NCBI RefSeq assembly: GCF_016745505.1
Contig: NZ_JAERUC010000146.1
Coordinates: forward strand, 1-43,422
Direction: 5' to 3'
Source of the DNA: Streptomyces silvae
GTDB taxonomy: Bacteria > Actinomycetota > Actinomycetes > Streptomycetales > Streptomycetaceae
Length of the DNA: 43,422 nt
Each line of letters starts with the position of its first letter. The stretch's first letter is position 1. A model generated the notes under the pieces. That model made no database searches. It had not been told where the DNA came from and saw only the letters and a list, made by a program, of their open reading frames with translations. This document shows positions 25,816-32,849 of the stretch, piece after piece. Made by a program: the position numbers and the translations under genes.

Positions 25816-27551
25816 TGACCCGCCTGTCCAACGACCCCGCCGCCTTCGCCGACGAAGCGCTCGAAGGCTTCGCCGCCGCCCACCCCCGCAGGGTCCGCCA
25901 GGTCCCCGGCGGTGTGGTCCGGGCCACCCGCACCACCCCCGGCCAGGTCGCCGTGGTCGTCGGCGGGGGCTCCGGCCACTACCCGGCCTTCTCCGGGCTG
26001 GTCGGCCAGGGCCTCGCCCACGGCGCGGCGGTCGGCAACGTCTTCGCCTCGCCCTCCGCCCACCAGGTGCGCCAGGTGGCGCGGGCCGCCGAGACCGGTG
26101 GCGGTGTCCTCCTCGCGTACGGGAACTACGCCGGCGACGTCCTGCACTTCGGGCAGGCGGCCTCCCTGCTGGCCGCCGAGGGCATACCCACCCGCACGCT
26201 CGGTGTCACGGACGACATGTCCAGCGCCTCACCCGACGAGGCCCACAAGCGCCGTGGTGTCGCCGGTGACCTGGTCGTCTTCAAGACGGCCGCGGCGGCG
26301 GCCGAGACCGGGCAGCCGCTGGACGAGGTGACCAGGATCGCCGAGCTGGCGAACGTCCGTACGCGCTCCTTCGGCGTCGCGTTCTCCGGCTGCACCCTGC
26401 CGGGCGCCGACCACCCCCTGTTCAGCGTCCCCGAGGGCCGGATGGCCGTCGGTCTGGGCATCCACGGTGAGCCCGGCATGGGCGAACGGCCCGTACCGAC
26501 CGCCGACGAGGCGGCCGAACTCCTGGTCGCCACCGTCCTCGGCGAGCTTCCCGAAGGGGTGGTCTCCCCGCGCGGACAGCGGGCCGCGGTGATCCTCAAC
26601 GGCCTCGGCTCGGTGAAGTACGAGGAGCTGTTCGTCGTCTACCGCCGGGTCGCCCAACTGCTCGCCGAGGCCGGGGTGGAGGCCGTCGACCCCGAGGTCG
26701 GCGAGCTGGTCACCAGTTTCGACATGGCGGGCGTCTCGCTCACCCTGTGCTGGCTCACCGACGAGCTGGAGCCGCTGTGGACGGCCCCCGCCGACGCCCC
26801 CGCGTACCGCAAGGGCACGGTGGAGGCGGCCGACCTGTTCGTGCCGGACCCGTCGGCGGAGGCCGCCGAGGAGACCGCCCCGCCCGCCACCGACGAATCC
26901 CGTGCGGCGGCCCGCACGGTCCTCGCCGCCCTGCGCGTCCTCAAGGACACCGTCGATGTCCACGCCGAGGAGCTGGGCCGGATCGACGCGGTCGCCGGGG
27001 ACGGCGACCACGGCATCGGCATGCAGCGGGGCTCCACCGGGGCGTACGAGGCCGCGGTCCGCGCCGAGACGCTCGGCGCCGGTGCAGAAACGCTTCTGCA
27101 CCGGGCCGCCGACGCCTGGGCCGACCGGGCCGGCGGCACGTCGGGCGCCCTGTGGGGCGTCATGCTCCGCGCGGTCGGCACCGCCCTCGGCGACACGGAG
27201 CGGCCCACCGCCCCGGCGGTCGCCGCAGGGGTCGCCCAGGCCGCGGCGGACGTGAGGGAGCTGGGGAAGGCGGAGGTCGGCGACAAGACGATGGTCGACG
27301 TCCTCGTCCCGTTCTCGTACGCCCTCATGTCCGCCACCGAGGCGGGCCAGCCCCTGGCCACCGCCTGGGACACGGCGGCGCACTCCGCGTCCGCCGCCGC
27401 CGAGGCCACCGCGGACCTGCTCCCCCGGATGGGCCGCGCCCGCCCGCACGCGGAGAAGAGCCTCGGCACCCCGGACGCCGGAGCCCACTCGCTCGCCCTG
27501 ATCGTCCGTGCGGTGCACGGCGTGTTCGTACCCACCCTGGAGAACCACTGA
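25815..27551 (+). CDS. lerK: Dihydroxyacetone-kinase-family protein, L-erythrulose kinase type (DhaK-DhaL fusion)
   Basis: A 578-residue ATP-dependent ketose kinase. The DhaK half has GGGSGHYPAF (residues 50-59) and the covalent substrate-binding His217 in GLGIHGEPG. An acidic linker (~350-365) leads to the DhaL half with the nucleotide/Mg motif GDGDHGIGM (about 395). In this setting it would phosphorylate L-erythrulose to L-erythrulose 1-phosphate, as LerK does in mycobacterial tetritol pathways. Tyr replaces the more usual Glu after GGGSGH, which may mark the erythrulose-specific branch (inference). Coupled to both neighbours by TGATG overlaps. Plain dihydroxyacetone kinase is the alternative. 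Confidence 0.85.
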   Translation: MTRLSNDPAAFADEALEGFAAAHPRRVRQVPGGVVRATRTTPGQVAVVVGGGSGHYPAFSGLVGQGLAHGAAVGNVFASPSAHQVRQVARAAETGGGVLLAYGNYAGDVLHFGQAASLLAAEGIPTRTLGVTDDMSSASPDEAHKRRGVAGDLVVFKTAAAAAETGQPLDEVTRIAELANVRTRSFGVAFSGCTLPGADHPLFSVPEGRMAVGLGIHGEPGMGERPVPTADEAAELLVATVLGELPEGVVSPRGQRAAVILNGLGSVKYEELFVVYRRVAQLLAEAGVEAVDPEVGELVTSFDMAGVSLTLCWLTDELEPLWTAPADAPAYRKGTVEAADLFVPDPSAEAAEETAPPATDESRAAARTVLAALRVLKDTVDVHAEELGRIDAVAGDGDHGIGMQRGSTGAYEAAVRAETLGAGAETLLHRAADAWADRAGGTSGALWGVMLRAVGTALGDTERPTAPAVAAGVAQAAADVRELGKAEVGDKTMVDVLVPFSYALMSATEAGQPLATAWDTAAHSASAAAEATADLLPRMGRARPHAEKSLGTPDAGAHSLALIVRAVHGVFVPTLENH

Positions 27552-28066
27552 TGTCCGAGAAGCGGTCCGAGAAGCCGTCCCAGAAGCTCCGCGTCGTCGT
27601 CGGCTCCGACGACGCCGGCCACGCGTACAAGGAAGCCCTCAAGCAGGACCTGGAGGCCAGCGGCCTCGTCGCCGCCGTCACCGATGTGGGGGTCGACGCG
27701 GACGGGCACACGGCCTACCCGAAGGTCGCCATCGCCGCCGCCGAGATGGTCGCCCGCGGCGAGGCCGACCGCGCCCTGCTGGTCTGCGGCACGGGCCTCG
27801 GGATGGCCATCGCCGCGAACAAGGTCAAGGGGATCCGGGCCGTCACCGCCCATGACTCCTTCTCCGTCGAGCGCGCGGTCCTCTCCAACAACGCCCAGGT
27901 CCTCACCTTCGGCCAGCGCGTCGTCGGCCTGGAGCTGGCCCGCCGGCTGGCCGCCGAGTGGCTGACGTACCGCTTCGACGAGGCGTCGGCGTCCGCGGCC
28001 AAGGTCGCGCTGATGGACGACTACGAGAACCAGAACGACGCGAACCAGCAGGAAGCCGCAGCCTGA
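27551..28066 (+). CDS. derI: RpiB-family isomerase, D-erythrulose-4-phosphate isomerase type
   Basis: A 171-residue RpiB/LacAB-fold isomerase. The active-site Cys79 lies in LLVCGTGLGMAIAANKVKGIRA, and the substrate region AHDSFSVERAVLSNNA follows. In this pathway it would convert D-erythrulose 4-phosphate to D-erythrose 4-phosphate, the exit into the pentose phosphate pathway. The length and the adjacent TIM-like gene match the DerI/LerI (EryI/EryH) pairs known from erythritol and threitol breakdown. Overlaps both neighbours (TGATG). A ribose-5-phosphate isomerase B is the general alternative, made unlikely by the gene set. Confidence 0.85.
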   Translation: MSEKRSEKPSQKLRVVVGSDDAGHAYKEALKQDLEASGLVAAVTDVGVDADGHTAYPKVAIAAAEMVARGEADRALLVCGTGLGMAIAANKVKGIRAVTAHDSFSVERAVLSNNAQVLTFGQRVVGLELARRLAAEWLTYRFDEASASAAKVALMDDYENQNDANQQEAAA

Positions 28067-28860
28067 TGCCCGCGCAGAACCGCCCCCGGGTCACCGTCGG
28101 GGTGAGCCTGAAGATGTACTTCGGCCACCACGAGACCCTCAACTGGGCCCGCGGCATCGCGGATCTGGCCGCCCGGCACCCGGCCGTCACCGGCGGCACC
28201 GCCGAGCTGTTCGTGCTGCCCGCGTTCCCCGCGCTCGTCCCGGTGACCGGCATCCTCGCCGGTACGGAGGTGCGGACCGGGGCGCAGGACCTGGCGACCG
28301 AGGACTCCGGTCCGTACACCGGCGAGGTCAGCGGCGCGCACCTGCACGAGATCGGTGCCCGTTACGCCGAGGTCGGCCACGCCGAGCGCCGCCGGCTCTT
28401 CGGCGAGGGCGACACGGTCGTCGCCGCCAAGACGGCCGCCGCCCTGCGCAACGGGCTGACCCCCGTGCTCTGTGTCGGCGAGCTCGACCGGGTGGCGCCT
28501 GCCGAGGCCGCCGCCCGTACGGTCGCCGAGGCGGAACGCGTCCTGGCCACGGCGGCCCACGAAGGCCCCCTCGGCCCGGTCGTCCTCGCCTACGAACCGC
28601 AGTGGGCCATCGGCGCCCCGCGCCCCGCCTCGCCCGCCCACATCCGGGCGGTCTGCGAGGCCCTGACGGGCTGGCTCGCCACCCGGCCGGCCCTCTCCGG
28701 CAGCCGCGTGATCTACGGCGGCAGCGCGGGCCCCGGCCTGCTGACCGAGCTGGGCGCGAGCGTCGACGGACTGTTCCTCGGCCGCTTCGCCCACGACCCG
28801 GCAGCGGTGGAACGCGTCCTCGACGAGGCGCGGGAAGGGGCCGCCGCGTGTACGGCCTGA
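28066..28860 (+). CDS. lerI: TIM-like isomerase, L-erythrulose-1-phosphate isomerase type
   Basis: A 264-residue triose-phosphate-isomerase homologue. The catalytic trio is complete: Lys16 (SLKMYFG), His105 (EVGHAERR) and Glu177 (YEPQWAIG), with the phosphate grip YGGSAGPG near the end. It differs from housekeeping TIM in the N-terminal KMYFG (usually K-N-W/N-K) and in length. In context it would turn L-erythrulose 1-phosphate into D-erythrulose 4-phosphate, as LerI/EryH does. The start overlaps the derI stop by TGATG, and its 3' end overlaps oiaC by 13 bases. Confidence 0.85.
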   Translation: MPAQNRPRVTVGVSLKMYFGHHETLNWARGIADLAARHPAVTGGTAELFVLPAFPALVPVTGILAGTEVRTGAQDLATEDSGPYTGEVSGAHLHEIGARYAEVGHAERRRLFGEGDTVVAAKTAAALRNGLTPVLCVGELDRVAPAEAAARTVAEAERVLATAAHEGPLGPVVLAYEPQWAIGAPRPASPAHIRAVCEALTGWLATRPALSGSRVIYGGSAGPGLLTELGASVDGLFLGRFAHDPAAVERVLDEAREGAAACTA

Positions 28861-29642
28861 GCACCTACGCCTTCTTCTGGCGCATCTCCGACCGGGCCCC
28901 GCGCCCCCTCACGCTCGACGAGATGCTGGCGCGGACCCGGGAGATGGGCGGCGAGGTCTTCCAGATCTGCGACTACCCGCTCATCGAGACGTACGACGAC
29001 GGCCGGCTCGACGCCCTGCGCGCCACGGCGGCCGGACACGGCATCACGCTGGAGCTGGGCACCCGGGGCGTACGCACGGAGCACCTGGCCGCCTACCTGC
29101 GCATCGCGCGGCGTCTGGGCGTGACGCTGGTCCGCTCGATGCTGAACACGGCGGACCACCGGCCGTCCGTCGCGGAGGCCACGGCGCTCCTGCGCGACAC
29201 CGTCCCCGCGTACGCGGCGGCGGGTGTCACGCTCGGCCTGGAGACCTACGAACAGGTCTCCACCGACGACCTACTGGCCGTCGTACGCGGTGTGGACAGC
29301 CCGCACCTCGGCGTGGTCCTGGACCCGGGCAACAGCGTCGCCCGGCTGGAGCGCCCGGTGGACGTCGTCGACGCCACCGCCCCCTACGTGGTGAACATCC
29401 ACGTCAAGGACTTCTCGTTCTCCCGCCGTGACGGCTGGGTCGGCTTCACCTTCGCCGGCTGCCTTCTCGGCGAGGGCCTGCTCGACTACGACGACATGAT
29501 CCGCAAGGTCGGTCCCGGCGAGCGTGGCATCAACCAGATCGTGGAGCACTGGCTCCCCTGGCAGGGCGGTTTCGAGGAGACCGCCCTCCTGGAGGACCGG
29601 TGGACCCGGCACAGCATCAACACCCTTCTGAGGAGCACGTAA
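28848..29642 (+). CDS. oiaC: AP-endonuclease-2-fold enzyme, probable 3-oxo-isoapionate decarboxylase
   Basis: A 264-residue sugar-phosphate isomerase/epimerase-type TIM barrel. The divalent-metal ligands expected of the fold are visible as Glu132 (LGLETYE), Asp159 (VVLDPGN), His185 (NIHVKD) and Glu233 (IVEHW). In D-apionate pathways OiaC decarboxylates 3-oxo-isoapionate to L-erythrulose, the substrate of the LerK kinase encoded two genes earlier. The assignment rests on fold plus its place between an ApnO-type enzyme and the erythrulose branch. The GTG start has GGGAAGGGG upstream and overlaps lerI by 13 bases. Another epimerase activity cannot be excluded. Confidence 0.75.
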   Translation: MYGLSTYAFFWRISDRAPRPLTLDEMLARTREMGGEVFQICDYPLIETYDDGRLDALRATAAGHGITLELGTRGVRTEHLAAYLRIARRLGVTLVRSMLNTADHRPSVAEATALLRDTVPAYAAAGVTLGLETYEQVSTDDLLAVVRGVDSPHLGVVLDPGNSVARLERPVDVVDATAPYVVNIHVKDFSFSRRDGWVGFTFAGCLLGEGLLDYDDMIRKVGPGERGINQIVEHWLPWQGGFEETALLEDRWTRHSINTLLRST

Positions 29643-30511
29643 TGGCCACCGGGAACAAGACAGTCGCCGTCATCGGGGCCGCGGGCAAGATGGGGCAGCG
29701 CGTCTCGAACAACCTGGTCAGGAGCGACTTCACCACGCTCTTCTCCGAGAACTCGCCCAAGGGCCAGGAGCTGATCCGCGAACTCGGCCGCGAACTGACC
29801 GACAGCGCCGCGGCCGCCGCACAGGCCGACGTCGTGATCCTCGCCGTCCCGGACGTCGTCCTGGGCACGGTCTCCGAGCAGCTCGTCCCGGTCATGAAGC
29901 CCGGCGCGATCCTGCTGACCCTGGATCCGGCAGCCGCGTACGCCGGTCTGCTGACCCGCCGCGCGGACGTGCACAACGCGGTCGCGCACCCCTGCCACCC
30001 GTCGGTGTTCCTGGAGCGCACCACGAAGGAGGAGTGGGCGGACACCTTCGGCGGTATCGCGGCTCCGCAGGAGGTCGTCGCCTCCTTCGAGCCCGGTTCC
30101 GATTCCCCCGACCCGGCCGCCCAGGAGCTGGCCGAGGCCGTCATCTCCACCATGTACGCCCCGGTCGTCGAGGTGCACTGGGTGACCGTCAAGCAGCTCG
30201 CGGTCCTGGAGCCGACGCTCGTCGAGACGATCGCCTGCATGGTCGGCGCCCTGCTGACCGAGGCCCTCCACGAGACCGTCCACACGGTGGGTGTCCCGGA
30301 GAAGGCGGCCCGCGCCATGCTGCTCGGCCACACCCAGGTCGCGCTGGCCAACACCCTCAAGGGGTCGAACCCGTTCTCCGACGCGTGCCTGATCGCGATG
30401 GACTACGGCCGCGAGTCGATCGTCCGCGACGACTGGAAGAACGTCTTCGAGGACGACGAGCTCGACAAGGTCATCACGCGGATGCTCAAGATCAAGGAGA
30501 TCAGGCGCTGA
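29642..30511 (+). CDS. apnO: Probable D-apionate oxidoisomerase (6-phosphogluconate-dehydrogenase-like)
   Basis: A 289-residue NAD(P)-dependent oxidoreductase with an N-terminal Rossmann motif GAAGKMG (residues 12-18), a substrate loop AVAHPCHPSVF (about residue 115) and an all-helical phosphogluconate-dehydrogenase-like C-terminal domain. ApnO oxidises and rearranges D-apionate to 3-oxo-isoapionate. The gene's fusion-tight junction with oiaC (TAATG) and the downstream erythrulose genes support this over a generic hydroxyacid dehydrogenase. GAGGAG precedes the ATG. It is the last gene of the operon, followed by a strong hairpin. Confidence 0.75.
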   Translation: MATGNKTVAVIGAAGKMGQRVSNNLVRSDFTTLFSENSPKGQELIRELGRELTDSAAAAAQADVVILAVPDVVLGTVSEQLVPVMKPGAILLTLDPAAAYAGLLTRRADVHNAVAHPCHPSVFLERTTKEEWADTFGGIAAPQEVVASFEPGSDSPDPAAQELAEAVISTMYAPVVEVHWVTVKQLAVLEPTLVETIACMVGALLTEALHETVHTVGVPEKAARAMLLGHTQVALANTLKGSNPFSDACLIAMDYGRESIVRDDWKNVFEDDELDKVITRMLKIKEIRR

Positions 30512-30556
30512 CCCGGTCCTGACCACCGGCACAGCCGCTCGGGTCTCCCGCGGGAC

Positions 30557-30593
30557 GGGCCGGGTTCTCCATCAGGGGTGGAGAGCCCGGCCC
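30557..30593 (+). terminator. Terminator of the apionate operon
   Basis: A 14-bp stem with a single G-U-type mismatch (30557-30570 and 30580-30593) and a 9-nt loop, 45 bp after the apnO stop. Confidence 0.8.
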
Positions 30594-30640
30594 TTCGCAT
30601 GCCCGGCCTTTCGCATGCCCGGCCCTTTGCATGCCCGGCC
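30593..30640. repeat. Three tandem 16-bp repeats after the apionate terminator
   Basis: Three contiguous units (30593-30608, 30609-30624, 30625-30640) of the form YTTYGCATGCCCGGCC. Each contains the palindrome GCATGC. They lie between the terminator and the 3' end of the tetR gene. Confidence 0.85.
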
Positions 30641-30645
30641 GTCCC

Positions 30646-31275
30646 TCACGGGCCGAGGATGCGGGAGATCCCGTAGTCGAAGCGCTCGTCGAAGGAGGTG
30701 TCCTCGAAGTGCTCGGCGGCCCGGGAGAGTGACGGGTAGTCCCCCGCCCCCAGCCGCCGGGCGAACGCCGGGCCCCGCGCGTCCGGCAGCGCCTGCTCCT
30801 CCTGGGCCAGCCCGAGGGTGAAGTAGACCAGGGCCCAGCACGTCCAGACCGCCTCGCGCTCCGGCAGCCCGCCGGCCAGCAGCGCCTCGACCAGCAGCTC
30901 GGCGAAGCGGAGGGTGGCGGGCTCGGCGGCGTACGTGCCGGCCACGATCCTGGCCCCGTCGCGGTGGGCGAGCAGGGCGCGGCGGTAGCGGTGGAACAGC
31001 TCGCGGACGCGTGGCTCCCACGGCTCGGGCAGCCCGTCCACCGGGACCTCGGCCAGGATCGCGTCGGCCATCAGCTCCAGCAGGCGCGCCTTGGTCTTGG
31101 CGTGCCAGAGCACGGTGTTCATCCGTACGCCGAGACGGTCGGCGATGCCCCGGATCGAGAGCCCGTCCGCGCCCTTCTCGTCCAGCAGCTCCAGCCCCGC
31201 GCGCACCACGGCGTCGGGGCCGAGCCGCGTCTGTCCCGGCGCGGACGCCTCCGCCCGCACTTGCTTCTTGGTCAC
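30646..31275 (-). CDS. TetR/AcrR-family regulator of the adjacent FAD monooxygenase
   Basis: A 209-residue TetR-type repressor. The helix-turn-helix covers about residues 22-66 (LELLDEKGADGLSIRGIADRLGV, then NTVLWHAKTKARLL), with a TetR_C-type ligand domain after it. Only a GTG start at 31275 fits, without a good ribosome-binding site. It is divergent from the monooxygenase gene, 91 bp away. A near-palindromic site overlaps its own start codon and a perfect copy lies in the middle, so it probably represses both genes. Confidence 0.87.
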   Translation of the reverse strand: MTKKQVRAEASAPGQTRLGPDAVVRAGLELLDEKGADGLSIRGIADRLGVRMNTVLWHAKTKARLLELMADAILAEVPVDGLPEPWEPRVRELFHRYRRALLAHRDGARIVAGTYAAEPATLRFAELLVEALLAGGLPEREAVWTCWALVYFTLGLAQEEQALPDARGPAFARRLGAGDYPSLSRAAEHFEDTSFDERFDYGISRILGP

Positions 31276-31283
31276 CGACCTAG
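31267..31283. promoter_or_regulatory. TetR operator copy 1 (imperfect), overlapping the tetR start codon
   Basis: CTTGGTCACCGACCTAG shares 15 of 17 bases with the perfect site 34 bp away. It covers the GTG start of the tetR gene, giving autoregulation a simple mechanism. Confidence 0.6.
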
Positions 31284-31300
31284 TCTACTGAACCCCACCG

Positions 31301-31321
31301 CTCTTGGTCACCGACCAAGAG
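31301..31321. promoter_or_regulatory. TetR operator copy 2 (perfect palindrome)
   Basis: CTCTTGGTC and GACCAAGAG (31301-31309 and 31313-31321) form a perfect 9-bp inverted repeat around ACC, centred 56 bp upstream of the monooxygenase start. This is the usual geometry of a TetR-family operator. Confidence 0.75.
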
Positions 31322-31344
31322 ATGTCGGCCAAGAGATGTCGGCC
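31317..31344. repeat. Tandem 14-bp duplication in the tetR/monooxygenase intergenic region
   Basis: AAGAGATGTCGGCC occurs twice head to tail (31317-31330 and 31331-31344), followed by a third AAGAG. It begins inside the right arm of the perfect operator. Confidence 0.85.
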
Positions 31345-31366
31345 AAGAGTCAGAGGAGCAGCGTTC

Positions 31367-32827
31367 ATGGAACACGTCGTCATCGCGGGAGGCGGGCCGA
31401 CCGGCCTGTGGCTGGCCGCCGAGCTGCGTCTGGCCGGGACCCCCGTCACCGTCCTGGAGGTGCGCGAGGAGCGCGACCCCCACTCGAAGGCCCTCACCCT
31501 GCACCCCCGCACGCTGGAGATCCTGGCCTTCCGGGGCATGGCGGAGCCCTTCCTCGCCGAGGGGAGGCGCATCCCCAGCGGTCACTTCGGCGGGCTGGAC
31601 GAGCGGATGGACTTCGGTGCCCTCGACACCCCGTACCCCTTCACGCTCGCCCTGCCCCAGGTCCGTACCGAGGAGCTGCTGGAGGCGCACGCGGTGGCGT
31701 CGGGCGCCGACCTGCGGCGCGGGCACCGGGTCACCGGTCTCGTCCAGGACGAGGACGGGGTGACCGTGGAAGCGGCCGGCCCCGAGGGCCCGTACACCCT
31801 GCGCGCCGCGTACCTCGTCGGCTGCGACGGCACCCGGAGCACCGTGCGCGAGGCCGCCGGCATCGCGTTCCCCGGCACCGACGCCACGACCTGGGGCTGG
31901 CTCGGCGATGTCGTCCTGGACGCCCCGCCCGAGGGCGCGGTGTACGCCGCGTCGGGCCCGGCGGGCGGTGTCATGGTCGTCCCGATGCCGGGCGGCGTGC
32001 ACCGGATCGTCGGCGGCGACCCCGACAGCAACGGCGCCGACCACCCCGGCGAGCTGACCCTCGACGCGCTGCGCGCCAAGGTGACCCGGATCGCCAGCAC
32101 CGACTTCGGCATGCGCGACCCGAGCTGGCTCTCCCGCTTCGGCAACGCCACCCGGCAGGCCGCCGCGTACCGCAAGGGCCGTGTCCTGCTCGCGGGTGAC
32201 GCCGCGCACATGCACTACCCCGCCGGTGGCGTCGGCCTCAACGTCAGCTTCCAGGACGCCACCAACCTCGGCTGGAAGCTGGCCCGGGCGGTGGCGGGTA
32301 CGGCCCCCGGGGGACTCCTGGACAGCTATCACGACGAACGCCACCCGGTCGGCGCCGACCTGCTGCTCAGCACCCGGGCCCAGACGGCGCTGATGAACGC
32401 CCACGCGGCGGAGGGCCAGGACCTGCGCACCCTGCTCGGCCAACTCATCGCCACCGTGCCCGAGTTCTCCCGCAGCCTGGCCGAACGCCTCTCCGGGCTG
32501 GCCGTCACCTACGCGCCCCCGGCTCCCCTCCACCCCCTGACCGGCGACCGCGCTCCCGACCTCCGGCTCACGGACGGAAGCACCCTCTTCACCCTGCTCC
32601 GCTCCGGCCGCCATGTCCTCCTGCACTTCACCGGTACCCAGGCACCGTCTCCCGCCCCGCACCTCGTCACGCACGCCGTGTCCGAGCCCGACCCGCGCCC
32701 CGCCTGGTCGACCGTGCGTGCCGCGCTCGTCCGCCCCGACGGGCATGTCGCCTGGGCGAGCGAGCAGCGCGAGGCCGAGGCCCTGCGGGCCGAGGCGCAC
32801 GCGGCGGTGTCCGCCACCCACCGCTGA
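31367..32827 (+). CDS. FAD-dependent aromatic-ring/rifampin-type monooxygenase
   Basis: A 486-residue group A flavin monooxygenase. The dinucleotide motif GGGPTGLWLA starts at residue 9. The second FAD/NADPH motif is GCDGTRSTVREAAG (about residue 155), and the ribityl-binding motif LLAGDAAHMHYPAGGVGLN is near residue 280. A thioredoxin-like C-terminal extension follows, as in PheA/TetX and Rox relatives. Likely a hydroxylase of phenolic or polyketide compounds, or a detoxifying enzyme such as rifampin monooxygenase; the substrate is not determined. The ATG follows GAGGAG. Under TetR control; convergent with the serine hydrolase gene, 17 bp apart. Confidence 0.88.
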   Translation: MEHVVIAGGGPTGLWLAAELRLAGTPVTVLEVREERDPHSKALTLHPRTLEILAFRGMAEPFLAEGRRIPSGHFGGLDERMDFGALDTPYPFTLALPQVRTEELLEAHAVASGADLRRGHRVTGLVQDEDGVTVEAAGPEGPYTLRAAYLVGCDGTRSTVREAAGIAFPGTDATTWGWLGDVVLDAPPEGAVYAASGPAGGVMVVPMPGGVHRIVGGDPDSNGADHPGELTLDALRAKVTRIASTDFGMRDPSWLSRFGNATRQAAAYRKGRVLLAGDAAHMHYPAGGVGLNVSFQDATNLGWKLARAVAGTAPGGLLDSYHDERHPVGADLLLSTRAQTALMNAHAAEGQDLRTLLGQLIATVPEFSRSLAERLSGLAVTYAPPAPLHPLTGDRAPDLRLTDGSTLFTLLRSGRHVLLHFTGTQAPSPAPHLVTHAVSEPDPRPAWSTVRAALVRPDGHVAWASEQREAEALRAEAHAAVSATHR

Positions 32828-32849
32828 CCCACGGCTCGGTCCGGTCAGC
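32823..32849. terminator. Weak bidirectional hairpin spanning both stop codons
   Basis: GCTGACC / GGTCAGC (32823-32829 and 32843-32849) with a 13-nt loop. The arms contain the stop codons of the two convergent genes. Confidence 0.4.

Noticed and set aside
25815..28860. Erythritol or threitol operon instead of apionate
   Set aside because: The lerK-lerI-derI set alone would fit, but there is no tetritol dehydrogenase, and the coupled OiaC- and ApnO-type genes fit apionate better. Kept as the main alternative.
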